Part shown: positions 7,576-20,766 of the stretch, piece by piece
Layout of the letters: each line of letters begins with the position of its first letter
Position numbering within the stretch: position 1 is the stretch's first letter
NCBI GenBank assembly: GCA_016875645.1
Contig: VGPE01000003.1
Coordinates: 1 to 33,604 of the forward strand
Source of the DNA: Chloroflexota bacterium
Lineage (GTDB): Bacteria > Chloroflexota > Limnocylindria > Limnocylindrales > CSP1-4
Length of the DNA: 33,604 bases
Reading direction: 5' to 3'
The notes under the pieces: generated by a model
Seen by the model: only the letters and a program-made list of their open reading frames with translations
Told to the model about the DNA's origin: nothing
The model's database searches: none
Position numbers and translations under genes: made by a program

Positions 7576-10089
7576 ATGGCGCCTGAAACGCCGAACGCCA
7601 AGCCGAAGAAGACGGCCGTGCCGACCCAGCCGGCCGGCACCGTTCGCGACCTGCCCCTTGTGGCACTGCGGGAGACGGTCATCTTCCCCGAGATGATCGT
7701 GCCCCTCCAGGTCGGCCGCGAGAAGAGCGTCGCCGCCCTGAACGCGGCCGTCGCGGAGAACGGGCCGATCGCGCTGGTCACCCAGCGGCAGGCTGACCAG
7801 GAGGACATCAACGACCCCTCCGAGCTCTACACCGTCGGGACGCTCGCCAAGATCGCCCAGATCGTCCAGCTCCAGGACGGGACGGTCCGCGCGATCGTCC
7901 AGGGCCAGGGCCGGCTCCGCGTCGAGGGGTTTTCCTCGACCTCGCCCCACCTGCGGGCCCGGATCGTGGATCTCGCCGACGAGACCCCGACGGGAGTCGA
8001 GGTCCAGGCGCTCATGCGCACGGTCCAGGCGCAGATCGAGCAGTACGTCGCCAACGGCGCACCGGTCCCGCCTGAGGCGGCGGTGGCCGCGCGCAACATC
8101 AGCGAGCCGGGGCTGCTGGCCGACATGGTCGCCTACAGCCCGGACATGACCACCGAGCAGCGCCAGGAGCTGCTCGAGACGGTCGACGTCATCGAGCGCC
8201 TCAAGCTGGTCTCGAACTTCCTGGCGCGCCAGATCGAGATCCTCGAGCTCAAGGGGAAGATCCAGTCCGAGGTCAAGTCCGAGATGGACAAGACCCAGCG
8301 GGAGTACATCCTCCGCGAGCAGCTCAAGGCCATCCAGCGCGAGCTGGGCGAGGACGACCCCCAGCAGGCCGAGATCAACGAGCTGCGCGACAAGGTTGAG
8401 GCCGCCGGCATGCCCGACGAGATCAAGGCCCGGGCGATCAAGGAGATCGACCGGATGAGCCGCATCCCGTCGGCGTCGCCGGAGGTGGGCGTCATCCGGA
8501 CGTACGTCGACTGGCTGGTCGGCCTGCCGTGGAACGTTGCAACCGAGGACCAGCTCGACATCAGGGAGGCCGCCAAGATCCTCGACGAGGACCACCACGG
8601 CCTCGAGAAGATCAAGGAGCGCATTCTCGAGTACCTCGCCGTCCGCGCCCTCGCCGACAAGATCCGCAGCCCCATCCTGGCGTTCGTCGGCCCGCCCGGT
8701 GTCGGCAAGACGTCCCTCGGCCGAAGCATCGCGCGGGCCATGGGCCGCAAGTTTGTGCGGATGAGCCTGGGCGGCATCCACGACGAGGCGGAGATCCGCG
8801 GCCATCGGCGCACCTACATCGGCGCGCTGCCCGGTCGTGTCATCCAGAACATCAAGACTGCCGGGTCGAACAACCCGGTCTTCATGCTCGACGAAGTCGA
8901 CAAGATCGGCATGGACTTCCGCGGCGACCCGTCCTCGGCGCTGCTCGAGGTGCTGGATCCGGAGCAGAACTTCAGCTTCCAGGACAACTACCTGGAGGTG
9001 CCGTTCGACCTCTCCCGGGTGCTCTTCGTTGCCACGGCCAACCTCCTCGACCCGATCCCGGCGCCGCTGCGCGACCGGATGGAGATCATCGCGCTCCCCG
9101 GATATACCCAGCAGGAGAAGATCGAGATCGGCAGGCGGTTCCTCATCCCCAAGCAGATGGAGAACCACGGCCTGACCCCGAAGAACATCGAGATCACCGA
9201 CGAGACCATGACCGAGCTCGTCCAGGCCTATACCAAGGAGGCCGGCGTCCGGAATCTCGAGCGCGAGATCGCCAACATCATGCGCAAGGTCGCCCGCACG
9301 GTGGCGGAGGGCCGCAAGCGCAAGACGGTGGTCGACCGGCGCAAGCTCGAGGAGTTCCTCGGGCCCCCGCGCTGGGAGTACGGCGAGCTCGAGGCCGAGG
9401 ATCAGACCGGTTCCGCCACCGGCCTTGTCGTCACCGAGGTCGGCGGCGATGTCGTCGCCGTCGAGGTCACGAAGATGGAGGGCAAGGAGGACTTCATCCT
9501 CACCGGCCAGCTCGGCGAGGTCATGCGGGAGTCCGCCCGGGCCGCCCTGTCCTGGATCCGTGCCAACGCGACCCAGCTCGGCATCTCGCGCGAGATCTTC
9601 GAGAAGAACACGCTTCACATCCACGTGCCCGCGGGCGCGATCCCCAAGGACGGCCCGTCGGCGGGCGTGACGATGGCGACCGCCATGGTCAGCGCGTTCA
9701 CCGGCATCGCTGTCCGCAAGGACGTCGCGATGACGGGCGAGATCACCCTGCGCGGGCGGGTGCTGCCCATCGGCGGGCTCAAGAGCAAGATCCTGGCGGC
9801 GCACCTCGCCGGGGCCAGGATCGTGGTCCTTCCCCGCAAGAACGAGAAGGACCTGCGCGACGTGCCCGACGAGATCCGCAAGTCGATCAAGCTGGTCCTC
9901 GCCGACTCCATGGAGCAGGTGCTCGAGGCGGCTCTCCGGCGCAAGCCGCGGCCGCTCCCCGCGGAGCCCCCGAAGCTGGTGGAGGGCGACAAGCCGCTCA
10001 AGCCAGAGCCCGAGAGCCGGGTTCGACGAACGACCTTCCCGCCGGCCGAGCAGCCGCCGGTGGTGGTTCAGCGGGCCACCCCGGACTGA
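7576..10089 (+). CDS. lon: ATP-dependent protease Lon (LonA)
   Basis: [50 protein letters not shown] and the Ser/Lys protease region [18 protein letters not shown]. Confidence 0.97.
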   Translation: MAPETPNAKPKKTAVPTQPAGTVRDLPLVALRETVIFPEMIVPLQVGREKSVAALNAAVAENGPIALVTQRQADQEDINDPSELYTVGTLAKIAQIVQLQDGTVRAIVQGQGRLRVEGFSSTSPHLRARIVDLADETPTGVEVQALMRTVQAQIEQYVANGAPVPPEAAVAARNISEPGLLADMVAYSPDMTTEQRQELLETVDVIERLKLVSNFLARQIEILELKGKIQSEVKSEMDKTQREYILREQLKAIQRELGEDDPQQAEINELRDKVEAAGMPDEIKARAIKEIDRMSRIPSASPEVGVIRTYVDWLVGLPWNVATEDQLDIREAAKILDEDHHGLEKIKERILEYLAVRALADKIRSPILAFVGPPGVGKTSLGRSIARAMGRKFVRMSLGGIHDEAEIRGHRRTYIGALPGRVIQNIKTAGSNNPVFMLDEVDKIGMDFRGDPSSALLEVLDPEQNFSFQDNYLEVPFDLSRVLFVATANLLDPIPAPLRDRMEIIALPGYTQQEKIEIGRRFLIPKQMENHGLTPKNIEITDETMTELVQAYTKEAGVRNLEREIANIMRKVARTVAEGRKRKTVVDRRKLEEFLGPPRWEYGELEAEDQTGSATGLVVTEVGGDVVAVEVTKMEGKEDFILTGQLGEVMRESARAALSWIRANATQLGISREIFEKNTLHIHVPAGAIPKDGPSAGVTMATAMVSAFTGIAVRKDVAMTGEITLRGRVLPIGGLKSKILAAHLAGARIVVLPRKNEKDLRDVPDEIRKSIKLVLADSMEQVLEAALRRKPRPLPAEPPKLVEGDKPLKPEPESRVRRTTFPPAEQPPVVVQRATPD

Positions 10090-10107
10090 GGCCGTCCGAT
10101 GCGAGGG

Positions 10108-10140
10108 AGCCCGGCTTGGTGATGAACCCTGCCGGGCTTC
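10108..10140 (+). terminator. Stem-loop terminator candidate between lon and dnaJ
   Basis: AGCCCGGC (10108-10115) / GCCGGGCT (10131-10138), perfect 8-bp stem, 15-nt loop, then TCTTCG. Confidence 0.5.
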
Positions 10141-10161
10141 TTCGATCAGGGGACTGAATCG

Positions 10162-11211
10162 ATGGACTACAAGGACTACTACCAGGTCCTGGGCGTGCCC
10201 CGGACGGCAACGCAGGCTGACATTAAGAAGGCCTTCCGCAAGCTCGCCCGCCAGCACCACCCGGACCGCAACCAGGGCGACAAGGCCGCTGAACAGCGGT
10301 TCAAGGACCTCAACGAGGCCAACGAGGTCCTGTCAGATTCCGGGAAGCGCAAGCTCTACGACGAGCTGGGCTCCAACTGGGAGGCCTACTCGCGCGCCGG
10401 CTCGAGGCCGGGTGCCGGCGGCACCGGCGCTCCGTTCAGCGGGTTCTCCGGCTTCGGCGGGCAGGGTGCCAACGTCCGTTACGAGTTCCGGGGCAGCGGC
10501 GACGCCGGCGAGTTCAGCGACTTCTTCCGCATGTTCTTCGGCGGCGAGGAGTCAGCCGCCGGCGGTGCGAGCGGCCGGACCCGGACGCGGGCCCGCCAGG
10601 CGCGGGGAGCCGGGACACCCTCGATCGAGGACATGCTCGCCGGTCTGGGCGGGCCGGCGGCCGGCGGCTCCGCGCCGACCGCGGCCGACGGGCGCGCTCA
10701 AGGGCCCGACGCCCAGGCCGAGATCAGCCTCGAAGAGGCATTCACGGGGACGACACGCATCGTTGACGTTGACGGCAAGCGACTCGAGCTCAAGATCCCG
10801 GCCGGCGTCGACTCCGGAAGCCGGATCCGGATCGCGAGCAAGGGCGGCTCGGGGCCGGCGCGCGACGTGTTCATCGCGACGAGGCTGCGGCCGCATCCGG
10901 TGTTCAGCCGGAGCGGGGCCGACATCACGCGCGACCTGAAGGTGGCCCTGCGGGAGGCGCTCCTCGGCGCCGAGGTGCCGGTCGGAACCCTGACGGGCCG
11001 CGTGCTCCTGACGCTGCCGGCGGGCACTCAGAACGGCCGCACGTTCCGTCTGTCCGGCCAGGGCATGCCGCGTCTGAAGGGCGAAGGCCGAGGAGACCTG
11101 TACGTGAAGGTGCAGGTCATCCTGCCGACCGGCCTGTCGGAGGCTGCGAAGAGCGCCGCGGAGGCGTTCCTCAAGAAGGTCGATCAGCCGAACCCGCGGA
11201 GCGACGGGTAG
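10162..11211 (+). CDS. DnaJ/CbpA-type J-domain co-chaperone without zinc finger
   Basis: [37 protein letters not shown] with HPD motif, G/F region and DnaJ C-terminal domain; no CxxCxGxG repeats. Confidence 0.9.
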   Translation: MDYKDYYQVLGVPRTATQADIKKAFRKLARQHHPDRNQGDKAAEQRFKDLNEANEVLSDSGKRKLYDELGSNWEAYSRAGSRPGAGGTGAPFSGFSGFGGQGANVRYEFRGSGDAGEFSDFFRMFFGGEESAAGGASGRTRTRARQARGAGTPSIEDMLAGLGGPAAGGSAPTAADGRAQGPDAQAEISLEEAFTGTTRIVDVDGKRLELKIPAGVDSGSRIRIASKGGSGPARDVFIATRLRPHPVFSRSGADITRDLKVALREALLGAEVPVGTLTGRVLLTLPAGTQNGRTFRLSGQGMPRLKGEGRGDLYVKVQVILPTGLSEAAKSAAEAFLKKVDQPNPRSDG

Positions 11212-11301
11212 TCGCTCGGCCGAAGGCCGTCCCGCCGCGGCGAGAGACAGCGTCGATCAGGCTCGCGGGCGGCACGTCCGGGGGCGCTGCCGATCGGGGG
11301 A

Positions 11302-11319
11302 CCCGGGGCCTGCCCCGGG
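11302..11319 (+). other. GC-rich stem-loop after dnaJ
   Basis: CCCGGGG-CCTG-CCCCGGG, perfect 7-bp stem with tetraloop; no T tract. Confidence 0.35.
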
Positions 11320-11357
11320 AAGACGTCGCCAACACCCCATTTACAGTGGCAGCACAC

Positions 11358-11376
11358 CTATCAATAATGCTGTCAA
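11358..11376. promoter_or_regulatory. Second, degenerate HAIR-like operator upstream of clpB
   Basis: CTATCAATAATGCTGTCAA matches the hsp20 operator at 14/19 positions with the right half-site TGTCAA intact; overlaps a possible -10 AATAAT (11363-11368; TTACAG at 11341-11346, 16-bp spacer). Confidence 0.45.
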
Positions 11377-11415
11377 CTCTGCTCTCTGTTCCTCCCCTCG
11401 GAGGCTGACCCCACG

Positions 11416-14163
<2,748 letters not shown>

Positions 14164-14216
14164 TCCGACCGGCCGCACTCGCTCGTCCGCTTGCGTTGAA
14201 CGGGCATGCTCCGCGC

Positions 14217-14849
14217 ATGAAGTTCGACGCTGCCGTCGCGCGCCTGTCGCCGCTGCCAGCGCGCCTGCCGCCGGGACCCGCGAGGCTGACGCCCGTGATC
14301 CTGGAGGGACCCGCGCGGACACCGGTCCACTTCGACGCCAGTACATCGCGTCCCGCGGCCGTGCTGGTCCTCGTATACCCGGACGAATCGGGTGACGCGT
14401 GCGTGCTCCTGACGGAACGGGTCGTCGGTGGCGCCCATCACAGCGGCGAGGTCAGCTTCCCGGGCGGGAAGGCAGAGCCGCACGATGTGGACGCGGCCGC
14501 AACCGCGATCCGCGAATCCGAGGAGGAGGTCGGCCTCGACCCTTCCGCCGTCGGGCTGACGGTCGTGGGCGTACTGGACCCGGTCTGGATCCCGGTCAGC
14601 GGCTTCCGGCTGACGCCGGTCATGGCCCTGGCCGAACGGCGACCTGCCTATCGGGCGGAGCCGCGCGAAGTCAGCCGGATCCTTGAGCCGCCGCTCGCGG
14701 CCTTCGTGCCGCCCGCCCCGATCGAGATCGTCGAGCGGGCGTTCGGCGAGCGGCTGATCCGCTTCGGGGCCTACTCGCTCGACGGCCTGCTCGTCTGGGG
14801 GGCCACTGCGCGCGTCCTGGGCCAGGTCGGCGCGATCGTGGCGCGCTAG
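14217..14849 (+). CDS. NUDIX hydrolase, CoA pyrophosphatase (NudL-like)
   Basis: VLLTERVVGGAHHSGEVSFPGGKAEPHDVDAAATAIRESEEEVGLDP; NudL-type Nudix box. Confidence 0.85.
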   Translation: MKFDAAVARLSPLPARLPPGPARLTPVILEGPARTPVHFDASTSRPAAVLVLVYPDESGDACVLLTERVVGGAHHSGEVSFPGGKAEPHDVDAAATAIRESEEEVGLDPSAVGLTVVGVLDPVWIPVSGFRLTPVMALAERRPAYRAEPREVSRILEPPLAAFVPPAPIEIVERAFGERLIRFGAYSLDGLLVWGATARVLGQVGAIVAR

Positions 14850-16018
14850 ACGACCTCCCGCCGGATCGTCGCCCCGGCGAGCACCACGAACAGCACGGCC
14901 GTCCCAGCCAGGAACGCGAGGTCCAGCTGCAGGGTCCGCGACGCGAGGTCGGCGCCGCGCACCATCACCTCCCGCAATCCCTCCACCGCGTAGGTCAGGG
15001 GCATGACGCGCGCCACCGGCTGCAGGGCGGCCGGCAGCGATTCGATGGACCAGAAGACGCCGCCCAGCAGCCCCTGCGGCACGATCACCAGCGGAATGAA
15101 CTGGAGGATCTGCAACTCAGTCCGCGCGAAGGTCGAAAGGAAGATGCCCAGGTTCACCGAGCCCAGCGCGAAGAGCAGGACCACGAGGAACGCCAGCAGC
15201 GGACTGCCGGCCGACGGAATCCCGAGGCCGATCGCGACCCGAGGTCCGTCCCAGCCATCGGGCGTGGACCAGCCCGACAGGCTGAACGCCAGGATCAGTA
15301 CGACCTGGATTGTGGTGAAGATCGCGAACCCGAGTGAGTAGCCCGCCACGATCTCCGCGCGCCGGATCGGCGTCGCGAGCAGCCGCTCAAGCGTGCCGCC
15401 CACCCGCTCGCGCAGGAAGCTGATCGCGGTCAGGATGAAGACGAAGAAGAACCCGAAGTAGCCGATCAGCGCAGGCGCGAAGCTCGCCAGCGCGTCCGGC
15501 GGGCCGGCGATGAACGGCGGCCCGAAGACCGAGCGGCGCAGGATCGATGCGGTGCCCGGCGGCAGGGGCAGCGCTCCGGCCAGCTGGCGCAACACGACCT
15601 CCACCTGCGCGTTGTCGTCGGTGCCGCGCACGCCCTGGGTCACGATCACCAGCGGCGGGGGGTCGCCATCGGCCAATCCGGCACCGAAGCCGACCGGGAG
15701 CAGGATCACCACGTCGACCGCGCTCGCACGCAGCGCGGCGTCGGCCGCCGGTTCATCCGCTCCGACCTCGACCAGCGGCAGAGCGGCCTGGCGGATTGCC
15801 TCGGTCAGCGCGCCGCGCACCCGTTCGCTCGGCGCGGATGCGACGTCGAGGTTCACGATGGCGACCCGCGGCGACGGCGCCGACGAGTCGCGCAGCACCC
15901 AGCCCAGCAGCGCCATGATCACGAGCGGCGCGACGAAGATCAGGCCGAGCGAGCGATGGTCGCGCAGGAACTGGTCCACGATTCGCCGCGCGAGCGCCAC
16001 GACGCGCCAGGGGTTCAC
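14846..16018 (-). CDS. ABC-2 type transporter permease
   Basis: ABC-2 membrane topology, large extracytoplasmic loop, SFLRERVGGTLERLLATPIRRAEIVAGY. Confidence 0.85.
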   Translation of the reverse strand: MNPWRVVALARRIVDQFLRDHRSLGLIFVAPLVIMALLGWVLRDSSAPSPRVAIVNLDVASAPSERVRGALTEAIRQAALPLVEVGADEPAADAALRASAVDVVILLPVGFGAGLADGDPPPLVIVTQGVRGTDDNAQVEVVLRQLAGALPLPPGTASILRRSVFGPPFIAGPPDALASFAPALIGYFGFFFVFILTAISFLRERVGGTLERLLATPIRRAEIVAGYSLGFAIFTTIQVVLILAFSLSGWSTPDGWDGPRVAIGLGIPSAGSPLLAFLVVLLFALGSVNLGIFLSTFARTELQILQFIPLVIVPQGLLGGVFWSIESLPAALQPVARVMPLTYAVEGLREVMVRGADLASRTLQLDLAFLAGTAVLFVVLAGATIRREVV

Positions 16019-16767
16019 GGGACCGGCTCGCCGAGGCGCAGAAACGCCCCTTCGAGGTCAGGCGTGCCGGCCCGGTCGCGCAGCTCCGCTGCAGTCCCAC
16101 GCCCCAGCACGCGACCGGCTCGCAGCAGGACCAGCTCGTCGCAGCGGTCCGCCTCGTCCATGACGTGGCTCGAGACGATCAGCGTCCGCCCGGCGTCGGC
16201 CAATCGCCGGAAGTGGGCCCAGAACTGCACGCGCAGCGCCGGGTCCACGCCCACCGTCGGCTCGTCGAGAAAGATGACTGCAGGGTCGTGGACCAGGGCA
16301 CACGCCAGCGAGAGCCGGCGGCGCATCCCGCCCGACAGCTCGAGTGCCGGCGTTCCGCGCCGATCGGCCAGCTCCACGAGTTCCAGCACACGCTGGAGCG
16401 GGGCCGCGTCACGGACGCCGTAGAGCGCCGCGAGGAAGCGCAGGTTCTCCCACGCGGAGAGCTCGGCGTAGGTCCCGTCGCCCTGGGTCATGTACCCGAT
16501 CCGGGCGAGCAGGGTCCGAGACGGCATCGGGACGCCGAGCACGCGCACGCTGCCCTCCGTCGCGCGCGCGAGGCCGGTCATGAGGCGGATGAGCGTCGTC
16601 TTGCCGGAGCCGTTCGGGCCCAGGACCCCGTAGATGCGCCCGGGCGCCAGCGAGAGGTCGATGCCATCGACGGCGTGGATCGCGCCGAACCGCTTGACGA
16701 GGCCGACCGCCTCCATTGCGGGTGTCGTGCCCGTCGCGGGTTCCGGGATCGCGAACCCTCGCGACAT
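16015..16767 (-). CDS. ABC transporter ATP-binding protein
   Basis: GPNGSGKTTLIRLMTG (Walker A), LSGGMRRRLSLACALVHDPAVIFLDEPTVGVD; start placed at 16767 to avoid overlap with the cupin stop. Confidence 0.9.
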   Translation of the reverse strand: MSRGFAIPEPATGTTPAMEAVGLVKRFGAIHAVDGIDLSLAPGRIYGVLGPNGSGKTTLIRLMTGLARATEGSVRVLGVPMPSRTLLARIGYMTQGDGTYAELSAWENLRFLAALYGVRDAAPLQRVLELVELADRRGTPALELSGGMRRRLSLACALVHDPAVIFLDEPTVGVDPALRVQFWAHFRRLADAGRTLIVSSHVMDEADRCDELVLLRAGRVLGRGTAAELRDRAGTPDLEGAFLRLGEPVP

Positions 16768-16774
16768 CGGGGCC

Positions 16775-17254
16775 CTAGAAGGGTTCCCCCTCGGCGACGT
16801 CATACCGGCTGGCCGGTCGTTCCAGGAGATGGCCGTACGCGCGCTGTGGGGGCGTCGGCGAACCGCCGGGCGCCGTGACGTCCCCGGCGGCGATCTCCCG
16901 CGCCGTGCCCTCGAGCACCCGCGACTCGACCAGCTCGGGCAGTTCCACCACGATCGCGCGCATCGGTGACTGGTCGGTCCACGCCGCGTGCACGACGTTG
17001 GCCGGCCAGAGGACCGCCTCGCCCGCGGCGACCCGCGACTGCTCGTCGTCGACCTGCACGAACCCGCCGCCCTCGATTACCACGAACCAGGTCGTGTTGG
17101 GGTTGCTGTGCGGTTCGATGCGACCCTGGCGGCCGAAGGCGAGCTCCGAGATCACGCCGTTCGCGTCGGAGTGGATGACCTGGCCCTGCAGGTTGCGCGA
17201 CCCCTTCGGGCCCTCGGCCCGCCGGTTGCCGACTCCGAAGCGAGCGATCTGCAC
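16775..17254 (-). CDS. Cupin-domain protein
   Basis: IEPHSNPNTTWFVVIEGGGFVQVDDEQSRVAAGEAVLWPANVVHAAWT cupin motifs. Confidence 0.75.
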   Translation of the reverse strand: MQIARFGVGNRRAEGPKGSRNLQGQVIHSDANGVISELAFGRQGRIEPHSNPNTTWFVVIEGGGFVQVDDEQSRVAAGEAVLWPANVVHAAWTDQSPMRAIVVELPELVESRVLEGTAREIAAGDVTAPGGSPTPPQRAYGHLLERPASRYDVAEGEPF

Positions 17255-17267
17255 AGCAGTGGCGCTG

Positions 17268-17726
17268 TCAGCGCCGGCGGCGGCGCCGGGCCGGCTTCGT
17301 GCGGATCGTGCTTTCGGGATGCGCGAACCGCGAGCGCGAGAAGTACCGCTGGCGAGCCAGTTTCTGCTCGTAGGCGGCCAGGATCGGCGGGAAGTGGATG
17401 AAGCGGATCCAGATGAACACGCCCAGCATGATCGGGATCGTGATGACCACGAACAGGAAATCGAAGACGAACAGCGCGTAGGTCACCAGGAGCCCGAACG
17501 AGATCACGCCCGTCCAGAGCAGCCACTCATACATCTCGAGATATGGCGCGTGTGTGCGCAGCTGCCGCGTCCGGACGTTGTAAAGGATCACGAGCGCGAT
17601 CAGGAGGACCAGCGAACTGCTCCAGATCGGGTTGAACAGGTCATGGAAGTTGAAGCTGTTGAAGGAAATGAACAGGTATTCCCAGGGCTCGTGCTTCACG
17701 GTTCTCCCCGTGCGTATGGGCGCCAT
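17268..17726 (-). CDS. Small membrane protein of unknown function
   Basis: 152-aa ORF with two to three hydrophobic helices and a basic RRRRRR tail; a GTG at 17699 is an alternative start. Confidence 0.55.
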   Translation of the reverse strand: MAPIRTGRTVKHEPWEYLFISFNSFNFHDLFNPIWSSSLVLLIALVILYNVRTRQLRTHAPYLEMYEWLLWTGVISFGLLVTYALFVFDFLFVVITIPIMLGVFIWIRFIHFPPILAAYEQKLARQRYFSRSRFAHPESTIRTKPARRRRRR

Positions 17727-17858
17727 TCGGGCGGCGATCCCCGCCGCAACTGCGCGCCACTCAACGGCCCGGGCGGACCCGGCCCGAGCGGCATCGACGC
17801 CGGCGGGCGCCCTCCATGGAGCACCGTCCGGCTGACCGAGTATGCCATGACCGCGCGC

Positions 17859-17864
17859 TATACT
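17859..17864 (+). promoter_or_regulatory. Possible purH -10 element TATACT
   Basis: TATACT within an inverted repeat GAGTAT (17838-17843)/ATACTC (17860-17865); no convincing -35. Confidence 0.35.
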
Positions 17865-17868
17865 CGCC

Positions 17869-17967
17869 CTCCGGGAGACGCCGTCCGGAGCGACCGAAGG
17901 CGACTTCGGGCCGCGGCGGGCGGATCACGACCGATCCCGCTGCGGCGGACCGGCGGGTCGGCACCCG
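17869..17967 (+). promoter_or_regulatory. Structured 5' leader of purH
   Basis: Four consecutive hairpins: CTCCGG/CCGGAG, CCGAA/TTCGG, an 11-bp GCCGCGGCGGG/CCCGCTGCGGC (one G.U), and CGGGT/ACCCG, followed by a GGAGG SD and GTG start at 18010. Confidence 0.45.
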
Positions 17968-18009
17968 GCACCGCCCCGGACGGAGACCCACTGGACGGAG
18001 GCAGGCTGG

Positions 18010-19557
18010 GTGCGAGCCCTCATCTCGGTCGCCAATCGCGACGGCCTGGGGGCCCTCGCGCGGGAGCTGCGAAGTCTCGGGGTCGACATCTACGCCACCG
18101 ACGGCACGCGGGAGCACCTCGCCGGTGACGGCATCGATGTGGCGAGCGTCAGCGACCTGACCCTCGTGCCGCCCCTCGTCGGTGGCCAGGTCAAGACGTT
18201 CCACCCGGCGGTGTACGCGGGCATCCTCGCCCGGCGCGACGATCCCGGCCAACTCGCCGAACTCGTGGAACACGGCATCGCGCCGATCGACATCGTGGTC
18301 GTCAACGTCAAGCCGTTCGCGCCCGAAGTCGGCGCCGGCGTCCATCGGATCGATGAAGCGCTCGAGCTCGTGGACGTGGGCGGCGTCGCGCTGCTCGGCG
18401 CCGCGGCCCGTAACTGCGTGGCGGTGGCCGCTGTCTCGAGCCCGCATCACTACCCGCGTGTGATCCGGGAGCTGCGCGAGCTGGGCACCACCTCCGCCGA
18501 GCTGCGCCAGGCGCTGGCCGCCGAAGCCTTCGGCGCCATCGCCGCCTTCCACGCGGAAATCGCGGCGTACCTCCACCAGCTGACGGGAAACCTGTTCCCG
18601 CCCCGGCTCGCGCTGGTGCTCGAGAAAGTCGACGACCTTCGGTACGGCGAGAACCCGCACCAGCGAGCGGCCTTCTACCGCGAGACCACCCATCGCAGCG
18701 GCACGCTTGCCGATGCGACCCAGCTCCAGGGTGCGCCGCCCAGCTTCAACGACCTCATGGATCTCGACGCGGCGTACCGCATCGCGCGCGATTTCACATC
18801 GCCCGCGGTCGCGATCGTCAAGCACACCGAGCCGGTCGGCCTCGCGTCAAGCGATGAGCTGGCCGAGGCGTACCGCCGGGCGCTCGAGTGCGATACCGTC
18901 GCCGCGTTCGGCGGGATCGTGGCCGTGAACCGCCAGCTGGACGTGGCGACCGCGCGGGAGATCGCCGCCAACTCGTACGAGGCGGTGGTGGCCCCGTCGT
19001 ACAGCGACGCGGCGCTGGCCGTCCTGCGTGAGAAGGAGCAGCTCGAGATCCTGGCGGTGCCCGCTGACCCCACCGAAGGGATGCGCGACTACGGCATCGC
19101 CACGCTGGACTTCAAGCGCATCTCCGGCGGCCTGCTGGTCCAGACCCAGGACGATCTGGCGCTCGACCGCGGCCAGCTGCAGGTTGTCACCCAGCGGCGC
19201 CCCACACTCGAGGAGCTGACCGACCTGCTGTTCGCCTGGCGCGCCGTCCGCCACATCAGCTCCAATGCCATCGTGCTCGCCCGCAACGCGGCCACCGTGG
19301 GCATCGGGGCAGGGCAGGCCAGCCGCCAGGTCTCGGTGGAGATCGCGCTGCGCCGGGCGGGCGATCGGGCCAAGCTCGCCGTGATGGCGAGCGATGCGTA
19401 CTTCCCGTTCCCCGATGGCATCGCCATCGCCGCCAACGCGGGCGTGACTGCCATCATCCAGCCGGGCGGCTCTGTCCGGGACGAGATGGCCATCGAGGTC
19501 GCAAACCGCCACCATCTCGCCATGGTCTTCACCGGTCGCCGCCACTTCCGATCCTGA
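18010..19557 (+). CDS. purH: Bifunctional AICAR formyltransferase/IMP cyclohydrolase PurH
   Basis: VGGQVKTFHPAVYAGILAR, RYGENPHQRAAFYR, full-length with ...HHLAMVFTGRRHFRS C-terminus. Confidence 0.95.
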   Translation: MRALISVANRDGLGALARELRSLGVDIYATDGTREHLAGDGIDVASVSDLTLVPPLVGGQVKTFHPAVYAGILARRDDPGQLAELVEHGIAPIDIVVVNVKPFAPEVGAGVHRIDEALELVDVGGVALLGAAARNCVAVAAVSSPHHYPRVIRELRELGTTSAELRQALAAEAFGAIAAFHAEIAAYLHQLTGNLFPPRLALVLEKVDDLRYGENPHQRAAFYRETTHRSGTLADATQLQGAPPSFNDLMDLDAAYRIARDFTSPAVAIVKHTEPVGLASSDELAEAYRRALECDTVAAFGGIVAVNRQLDVATAREIAANSYEAVVAPSYSDAALAVLREKEQLEILAVPADPTEGMRDYGIATLDFKRISGGLLVQTQDDLALDRGQLQVVTQRRPTLEELTDLLFAWRAVRHISSNAIVLARNAATVGIGAGQASRQVSVEIALRRAGDRAKLAVMASDAYFPFPDGIAIAANAGVTAIIQPGGSVRDEMAIEVANRHHLAMVFTGRRHFRS

Positions 19558-19584
19558 CGCACATCGCCTGGGAGGATTTGCCAC

Positions 19585-20601
19585 GTGACGACGGCTCAGC
19601 CTCGGAGTCCGATGGAAAAGCTGCTCGCGCTCGAGATGGTCCGGGTCACCGAGGCCGCGGCAATCGCGGCTGCGCGGTACATGGGCCGGGGCGACCGCCA
19701 CGAGGCAGACCGAGCCGCCACCGAGGCCATGCGCCGGACCATGGACGATATGGACATCGCGGCCACGATCGTCATCGGCGAGGGCGAGCGGGACGAAGCG
19801 CCGATGCTCTACATCGGGGAACGCCTGGGCCGGATGGAGGGTGAAGACGGCGCCACGCTCATGGAAGTGGACATCGCGGTCGATCCCCTCGAGGGCACCA
19901 ACCTGGTCGCAACCGGGTCCGGCAACGCGATCACGGTCCTCGCCGCAACGGAGCGCGGCGGCCTGCTGAATGCTCCCGATACGTACTTCGACAAGCTGGC
20001 GGTCGGGCCCCTCGCAGCCGGCAAGGTCGACATCCGGCTTTCGCCCACCGAGAACCTGCACCGGATTGCGGCCGCGCTCGGGCGCGGCGTCAACGACCTG
20101 ACGGTGATCATCCTGGACCGGCCGCGCCACGCGGACCTGATCCGCGAGGTCCGCGAGGCGGGTGCCCGCATCTCGCTCATATCGGACGGCGACGTGATCG
20201 CCGGGATCAGCACGGCGATTTCGGGCACGGGCGTGCATGCCCTGATGGGCATCGGGGCCGCCCCCGAGGGTGTGCTCACGGCCGCCGCGCTGCGCTGCCT
20301 GGGCGGCGAGATCCAGGCCCGATTCCGCTTTCGCAACGAATCCGACCGCGAACGGGCCAGGCGCATGTGCGGGATCGGTGACGAGGACTATGTCTTCAAG
20401 ACCGAGGAACTGGCCCGCGGCGAGCACCTGGTCTTCGCCGCCACCGGCGTCACCGACGGTGAGGTGCTCCAGGGCGTCCGCTTCTTCGGCGGCGGGGCGC
20501 GAACCCACTCGCTCGTCATGACCTACCGCAGCAAGACGATCCGCTTCGTCGATACGGTGCACATGTTCGACCGGAACCGGCCGCCGTCCGTCCGGCTGTA
20601 G
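19585..20601 (+). CDS. glpX: Class II fructose-1,6-bisphosphatase GlpX
   Basis: [62 protein letters not shown]. Confidence 0.93.
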   Translation: MTTAQPRSPMEKLLALEMVRVTEAAAIAAARYMGRGDRHEADRAATEAMRRTMDDMDIAATIVIGEGERDEAPMLYIGERLGRMEGEDGATLMEVDIAVDPLEGTNLVATGSGNAITVLAATERGGLLNAPDTYFDKLAVGPLAAGKVDIRLSPTENLHRIAAALGRGVNDLTVIILDRPRHADLIREVREAGARISLISDGDVIAGISTAISGTGVHALMGIGAAPEGVLTAAALRCLGGEIQARFRFRNESDRERARRMCGIGDEDYVFKTEELARGEHLVFAATGVTDGEVLQGVRFFGGGARTHSLVMTYRSKTIRFVDTVHMFDRNRPPSVRL

Positions 20602-20650
20602 GCCTCCGGCGAAGGCGCTTTCGCGGAAGGCCCCGCGGGGAGACCCCGCG
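20601..20650 (+). terminator. Tandem stem-loops directly after glpX
   Basis: Imperfect long hairpin GGCCTCCGGCGAA-GGCGCT-TTCGCGGAAGGCC (20601-20632), then CGCGGGG-AGA-CCCCGCG (20634-20650). Confidence 0.45.
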
Positions 20651-20724
20651 ACCCCGGGATGCCGTCGGCCCGTGCCCTCCGCGTCGCGACGGCGACCATC
20701 GCGGACATCCACCGCGCGCGCCGG

Positions 20725-20766
20725 GCGCGCCTTCCGGCGCGCTGGACGCGCCTTCCGGCGCGCTGG
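20725..20766. repeat. Two tandem 21-bp hairpin units
   Basis: CGCGCCTTCCGGCGCGCTGG occurs exactly at 20726-20745 and 20747-20766; each folds as (G)CGCGCC-TTCC-GGCGCG(C). Confidence 0.7.

Noticed and set aside
7489-10260. 923-aa reverse-strand ORF across lon
   Set aside because: Antisense shadow of the lon gene caused by high GC codon bias; composition (long runs of L/D/V/E/R/H) not protein-like, and lon is unambiguous on the plus strand.
18847-20712. 621-aa reverse-strand ORF over purH/glpX
   Set aside because: Spans two well-supported plus-strand genes; no recognisable domain.
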